Shown piece after piece: positions 60,209-64,000 of a stretch of DNA of 64,000 bases (the stretch's first letter is position 1; every line of letters begins with the position of its first letter). The translations under genes were made by a program, and so were the position numbers. The stretch is from Actinomadura cremea. GTDB taxonomy: Bacteria > Actinomycetota > Actinomycetes > Streptosporangiales > Streptosporangiaceae. Under the pieces are notes generated by a model that did not search any database, had not been told where the DNA came from, and saw only the letters and a program-made list of their open reading frames with translations. The stretch is taken from assembly GCF_014648495.1 (NCBI RefSeq), contig NZ_BMRF01000021.1:1-64000 (forward strand), written 5' to 3'.

Positions 60209-60955
60209 ATGGCAGCCTTCGACGGGACCGGCAAGGTCGTGCTGATCACCGGCGGCGCCAACGGCATCGGGGCCGCGGTCGCGCGCCGGCTCGCCGCCGG
60301 GGGCGCCCGGCTCGTCATCGCCGACGTGGACGAGAAGGGCGGCGCGGCCCTCGCGGACGAGCTGGGCGGGGCGTTCGCGCGCTGCGACGTGCGCGAGCCC
60401 GCCGACAGCGAGGCCGCCGTCGCCGTCGCCGTCGACCGCTTCGGCGGTCTCGACGTCGCGTTCCTCAACGCGGGCATCGCCGGAGGCGGCGGCGTCGGCG
60501 ACGACTTCGACCCGGTCGCCTACCGCCGCGCCATGAGCATCAACCTCGACGGCGTCGTGTACGGCGCGCACGCCGCCCTCCCCGCGCTGCGCGCCCGCGG
60601 CGGCGGCGACATCATCGCCACCGCCAGCATGGCCGGGCTCACCGCCACCCCCTTCGACCCCGTCTACGGCGCCAACAAGGCCGCCGTCGTCGGCCTCGTC
60701 CGCGCCCTCGGCCCCACCTACGCGCCCGAGGGGATCCGCGTGAACGCGCTGTGCCCGTCGTTCGCCGACACCGACATCCTCGGCGAGATGCGCGGGGAGC
60801 TGGAGAAGACCGGCTTCCCGATCCTGGAGGTCGCCGACGTCGTCGAGGCCTTCATGTCGATCCTGGCCGGCGACGCCGCGGGCGAGGCCTGGTACGTCGT
60901 CCCCGGCCGCACGTCCGAGCCCTTCCGCTTCCGCGGCGTCCCCGGCCCCCGCTGA
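60209..60955 (+). CDS. Short-chain dehydrogenase/reductase
   Basis: A 248-residue classical SDR. The cofactor-binding TGGANGIG motif (about residues 15-22), NAGIAG, a catalytic Ser in IATASMAG and YGANK (Tyr and Lys) are present. The DVD at the end of the second strand indicates NAD(H) preference. It probably oxidises a 3-hydroxyacyl-CoA or an alcohol in the same pathway as the divergent acyl-CoA dehydrogenase; this is inferred from the shared promoter. ATG with GGAGGGGA 7 nt upstream. The quinone oxidoreductase gene follows by 68 nt. Confidence 0.9.
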   Translation: MAAFDGTGKVVLITGGANGIGAAVARRLAAGGARLVIADVDEKGGAALADELGGAFARCDVREPADSEAAVAVAVDRFGGLDVAFLNAGIAGGGGVGDDFDPVAYRRAMSINLDGVVYGAHAALPALRARGGGDIIATASMAGLTATPFDPVYGANKAAVVGLVRALGPTYAPEGIRVNALCPSFADTDILGEMRGELEKTGFPILEVADVVEAFMSILAGDAAGEAWYVVPGRTSEPFRFRGVPGPR

Positions 60956-61023
60956 CCCGTCCTAACACGGCCGCGAGCCGCCGGCCGCGGGCGTCCGACC
61001 TCAGAACGCAGACACGGAGAACC

Positions 61024-61980
61024 ATGCGCGCCGTACAGATCACCGAGTTCGGCGGTCCCGAAGTGCTGAACGTCACCGAGCTGCCCGACCCGGTCGCCGG
61101 GCCCGGGCACCTGCTCGTCGACGTCGCCCGCGCCGGGATCAACTACGCCGACACCCACCAGGCCGAGAACAGCTACCTCGCCGAGTCCACGCTGCCGATG
61201 GTGCCCGGCGGCGAGGTCGTCGGTACCACCTCAGACGGGCGCCGCGTCGTCGCGCTCGTCGGCACCGGCGGCTACGCCGAGCGGGCCGTCGCGCCCGAGA
61301 CGCTCGCGTGGGACGTCCCCGACGCCGTCGACGACGTCACCGCCCTCGGCATGATCGTGCAGGGCGCGTCCGCGTGGGTGCTGCTGCGCCGCAACGTGCA
61401 CCTCGCGCCGGGCGAGTCCGTCGTCGTGCACGCCGCCGCGGGCGGCGTCGGCACCCTCGCCGTGCAGCTCGCCAAGGCGTGGGGCGCCGGCCGCGTCATC
61501 GCCACCGCCTCGTCCGAGGAGAAGCGGGCGCTCGCCCTCGAACTCGGCGCCGACGTCGCCGTCGACGCGAACGAGCCGGACATGAAGGACGCGCTCATCG
61601 AGGCCAACGGCGGCCGCCGCGTCGACACCGTCCTGGAGATGACCGGCGGGACCGTCACCGACCAGAGCATGCGGGCCCTCGCCCCCTTCGGCCGCCTCGC
61701 GTTCTACGGCATGGCGTCCCGTCAGGAGCCCAGCCCGATCCGGCCCGCCGCGCTGATGTCGCACTCCACCACGATCTCCGGGATGTGGCTGGCGCACGTC
61801 TTTCGGCTGCCCGGCGACGTCATGCGCACCGCTCTCACCGAGCTGTTCGGCCTCGTCGCCGACGGCCGGCTGCGGGTGGTCGGCGGCGGCGAGTACGGTC
61901 TCACCGAGGTCCGCCGCGCCCACGAGGACCTGCGCGCCCGCCGCACCAGCGGCAAGCTCGTCCTCGACCCGTCCCGGTAA
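61024..61980 (+). CDS. Quinone oxidoreductase-type medium-chain reductase
   Basis: A 318-residue zinc-independent medium-chain dehydrogenase of the NADPH:quinone oxidoreductase type (QOR). It has a GroES-like N-terminus (MRAVQITEFGGPEVL, then GINYADTHQAE) and a nucleotide-binding AAAGGVGTLAVQLAKAWGA segment (about residues 138-156). Zinc-binding Cys residues of alcohol dehydrogenases are absent. It would reduce a quinone or an enone (perhaps an enoyl thioester) with NADPH. A weak CGGAGA ribosome site lies 4-9 nt upstream. Likely in one operon with the SDR. Confidence 0.87.
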   Translation: MRAVQITEFGGPEVLNVTELPDPVAGPGHLLVDVARAGINYADTHQAENSYLAESTLPMVPGGEVVGTTSDGRRVVALVGTGGYAERAVAPETLAWDVPDAVDDVTALGMIVQGASAWVLLRRNVHLAPGESVVVHAAAGGVGTLAVQLAKAWGAGRVIATASSEEKRALALELGADVAVDANEPDMKDALIEANGGRRVDTVLEMTGGTVTDQSMRALAPFGRLAFYGMASRQEPSPIRPAALMSHSTTISGMWLAHVFRLPGDVMRTALTELFGLVADGRLRVVGGGEYGLTEVRRAHEDLRARRTSGKLVLDPSR

Positions 61981-62002
61981 CCGCCGGCGGCCGGGCGGCG
62001 GT
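61980..62002. terminator. Candidate terminator hairpin
   Basis: ACCGCCG (61980-61986) pairs with CGGCGGT (61996-62002) across a 9-nt GC-rich loop directly after the reductase stop. There is no T tract. It could end the SDR operon or the opposing regulator gene. Confidence 0.4.
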
Positions 62003-62052
62003 CGGCGTCAATCGCGGGGGACGTCCCCGCGCCCCGGCGCCCGGCGAAGCGG

Positions 62053-62742
62053 TCAGCCGCCGACGAGGCCGTTCTCGTACGCGTAGACGACGGCCTGCGT
62101 GCGGTCGCGCAGCGCCAGCTTCGTCAGGACGTGCCCGACGTGCGTCTTGACGGTCTGCTCGGCCAGCACCAGCTCGGCGGCGATCTCCGCGTTCGACAGC
62201 CCGCGGGCGATGAGCCGCAGCACGTCCCGCTCCCGGGGCGTCAGCCCGGCCGTCGCCTGCGGGCTCGGCCGCTGGTGCCGGCGGCGCCGCGCGAAGTCGC
62301 CGATCAGCCGCCGGGTGATGGACGGCGCCAGCAGAGCGTCGCCGCCCGCCACGACCCGCACCCCGTTCACCAGGTCGGCCGCCGACGCGTCCTTCAGCAG
62401 GAAGCCGCTCGCGCCCGAACCCAGTGCCTCGTACACGTACTCGTCCAGGTCGAACGTGGTGAGGACCAGCACCTTCGGCCGCGCGCCCGCCGGGTCGGCG
62501 TCCCCCTTCGCCTCGCCGAGGGGCGTCCCGACCAGCTCGGCGGTGGCGGCCAGCCCGTCCATCTCCGGCATCCGGATGTCCATCACGACCACGTCGGGGT
62601 CCAGCTCGCGGGCCATCGTCACGGCCTCCCGGCCGTCGCCCGCCTGCCCCACCACCTCGATGTCCGGATCGGAGGACAGCAGCGCCGCGAGCCCGTCGCG
62701 GATCATCACCTGGTCGTCGGCGATCAGCACCCGAATCGTCAC
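62053..62742 (-). CDS. LuxR/NarL-family response regulator
   Basis: A 229-residue response regulator. The receiver has phospho-acceptor Asp55 in VVVMDIRMPEMDG and acidic ADD at 8-10. The C-terminal LuxR DNA-binding domain has GLTPRERDVLRLIARGLSN and AEQTVKTHVGHVLTKLAL. A Gly/Asp-rich insert (about 72-90) lengthens the receiver. It is cognate to the kinase encoded 37 nt upstream. TAAGGT (minus strand, 62749-62754) ends 6 nt before the GTG start, so the regulator may also have its own leaderless promoter. The target genes are unknown. Confidence 0.92.
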   Translation of the reverse strand: MTIRVLIADDQVMIRDGLAALLSSDPDIEVVGQAGDGREAVTMARELDPDVVVMDIRMPEMDGLAATAELVGTPLGEAKGDADPAGARPKVLVLTTFDLDEYVYEALGSGASGFLLKDASAADLVNGVRVVAGGDALLAPSITRRLIGDFARRRRHQRPSPQATAGLTPRERDVLRLIARGLSNAEIAAELVLAEQTVKTHVGHVLTKLALRDRTQAVVYAYENGLVGG

Positions 62743-62748
62743 GACGCC

Positions 62749-62754
62749 ACCTTA
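62749..62754 (-). promoter_or_regulatory. Candidate -10 hexamer, leaderless
   Basis: TAAGGT on the minus strand ends 6 nt before the GTG at 62742, between the kinase stop and the regulator start. It would allow transcription of the regulator apart from its kinase. Confidence 0.35.
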
Positions 62755-62779
62755 CGGCGTCAAGGCCCCCGCCAGGTGA

Positions 62780-64000
62780 TCAATCATCGTCCCTGTAGGG
62801 GAGTTCCGCGACGACCGTCCACCCCTCCCGGTCGTCCGCGCCGTCCTCCCGGTCCACGGGTCCGGCCTGCAGGCCGCCGCCCAGCATCATCGCGCGCTCG
62901 CGCATCCCGACCAGCCCGTGGCCGCCGCCGTGCGACTCCGCCGGAGTGCTGCGGGCGCCGTCGTCGGTGACCGTGACCCGCAGCGCGTGCGTCTCGTACC
63001 GGATCTCGATGTGCACCCGCGAGCCCGGCGCGTACCGGGCGGCGTTGCTGAGCGACTCCTGGACGATCCGGTACGCCGACAGGTCCACGCCCACGGTCAG
63101 CGGCCGCGGCAGCCCGCTGACCACGGTGGCGACCGACAGCCCCGACCGGCGGGCCGTCGAGACCAGGTCGTCCAGCAGGGCCAGGCCCGGCTGCGGCGTC
63201 CGCTCGGCCCCCTCGTCGTCGGAGCGCAGCAGCCCCACCACCCGCCGCGTCTCGGTCAGCGCCTCGCGCGCCGCGTCCCGCACCACGCCGAACGTCTGCC
63301 GCGCCGCGTCCGGCAGCTCGGGGATCTTGTACGGGGCGGCCTCCGCCTGCATCGCGATCACCGACATGTGGTGCGCCACGACGTCGTGCAGCTCCCGCGC
63401 TATCCGGGCCCGCTCCTCCAGCACCGCCTGCCGGGCCAGGTCCTCGCGGTGCTGCTCCTCGCGGCGGCGCAGCTCGGCCATCGCCGAGTGCCGGCCGCCG
63501 ACCGCGTCGCCGAACGTCAGCGCCAGCGCCGCGAGCCCGGCGAGGATCGTGCCGAACCAGCCGGGCGTCCCGAACAGCACCGCCGGCGCGAACACCCCGG
63601 CGATCGTGACCGCCCCGACGCCGACCGTCGTCTCCCGGTCGCAGCCGACCCCGACGAAGAACAGGATCACCACCATCGCCATGATCGCCGTGACCGGCCA
63701 CGGCATGAACCCGTCGCCGTGCCGGACCAGCACGATCAGCAGCATCCCGGCCGCCGCCGTCCGCCACGCCCGCAGCGGCCACCGCGCCGCGAAGATCAGC
63801 GGTGCCGCCTGCAGGACGCCCAGCGGCCAGGCGACGCCAGGGTCCATGTCGTCGGCCACGATGGAGATGGCGATGGATCCGGCGGTGAAGCCGATGGTCA
63901 GGGCGAGCAGGAACCCCAGCAGGGGCCAGCGCAGCCCGGGGTGGGCGGGCAGGAGCGTGACGCCCGGCTCGTCCCCGCCGGGCAGGACGGCGGAGCGCAC
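62780..64000 (-). CDS. Sensor histidine kinase (HisKA_3), possibly partial at the right edge
   Basis: At least 406 residues of a membrane sensor kinase. About five hydrophobic segments (from around residue 27 to 170) form the sensor with no large outer domain. A cytoplasmic coiled coil (RREEQHREDLARQAVLEE) leads to the phospho-acceptor helix RIARELHDVVAHH, and the ATPase domain has SLSNAARYAPGS (N box) and GHGLVGMRERA. A GTG falls exactly at the window edge and might be the start, but the gene may extend beyond. It is upstream of the paired regulator gene in the same direction. Confidence 0.9.
   Translation of the reverse strand: MRSAVLPGGDEPGVTLLPAHPGLRWPLLGFLLALTIGFTAGSIAISIVADDMDPGVAWPLGVLQAAPLIFAARWPLRAWRTAAAGMLLIVLVRHGDGFMPWPVTAIMAMVVILFFVGVGCDRETTVGVGAVTIAGVFAPAVLFGTPGWFGTILAGLAALALTFGDAVGGRHSAMAELRRREEQHREDLARQAVLEERARIARELHDVVAHHMSVIAMQAEAAPYKIPELPDAARQTFGVVRDAAREALTETRRVVGLLRSDDEGAERTPQPGLALLDDLVSTARRSGLSVATVVSGLPRPLTVGVDLSAYRIVQESLSNAARYAPGSRVHIEIRYETHALRVTVTDDGARSTPAESHGGGHGLVGMRERAMMLGGGLQAGPVDREDGADDREGWTVVAELPYRDDD

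Overview
The window is 64 kb of very GC-rich DNA with strong G/C at third codon positions, many GTG starts and dense gene packing. The gene content is that of a filamentous actinobacterium: a DUF574-type SAM methyltransferase, an XRE-DUF5753/DUF397 pair with a Ser/Thr-kinase-like ATPase, mycothiol-type DinB proteins, SpoIIE-type phosphatase, ECF sigma factor and several TetR regulators. My best guess, from general family distribution only, is a member of the Streptosporangiales (Actinomadura-like). There are no rRNA, tRNA, CRISPR, phage or insertion-sequence genes that I can see. The last gene, at 62780-64000, may run off the right edge.

Left part (1-17.5 kb): mostly single genes and short operons. 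They include a methyltransferase, two cytochromes P450 (one with degenerate signature motifs), a MurA whose catalytic cysteine is replaced by aspartate, a squalene-cyclase-like protein, an FAD monooxygenase-aconitase pair, an aromatic amino acid decarboxylase, a PPOX flavoprotein, a metallo-beta-lactamase-fold hydrolase and an M20 peptidase.

Middle part (17.6-46.5 kb): a five-gene peptide/nickel-type ABC importer; a spermidine-synthase-like protein; a GAF-PP2C-HATPase regulator; a membrane-anchored protein joining an FtsX-like extracellular region to a VanY-like peptidase; an acyl-CoA dehydrogenase with divergent TetR; an FtsX-type ABC exporter facing a two-component system and NUDIX protein; a secreted penicillin-acylase-family enzyme; a small ECF sigma module with tiny membrane proteins; a secreted PHB-depolymerase-like esterase; and a divergent TetR/ABC-F pair. 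An XRE-DUF397 pair closes the stretch.

Right part (46.6-64 kb): the most coherent system is a kynurenine/3-hydroxyanthranilate catabolic island (47649-55912). A kynurenine-formamidase-like hydrolase, a LysR regulator and a seven-gene translationally coupled operon encode kynureninase, 3-hydroxyanthranilate dioxygenase, ACMS decarboxylase, aminomuconic semialdehyde dehydrogenase, aminomuconate deaminase, oxalocrotonate decarboxylase and oxopentenoate hydratase. Both promoters of the island carry the same 16-bp element, GGTATTTG-NN-CGGCAT, which I infer is the LysR site. The island is followed by an MFS transporter with divergent ROK regulator, a TetR/acyl-CoA dehydrogenase/SDR/quinone-oxidoreductase group with a perfect operator palindrome, and a NarL-type two-component system.

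A recurring sequence signature is a TANNNT hexamer placed 6-8 nt before the start codon with no Shine-Dalgarno sequence. At least a dozen genes here show it, which suggests widespread leaderless transcription and lets several start codons be decided.
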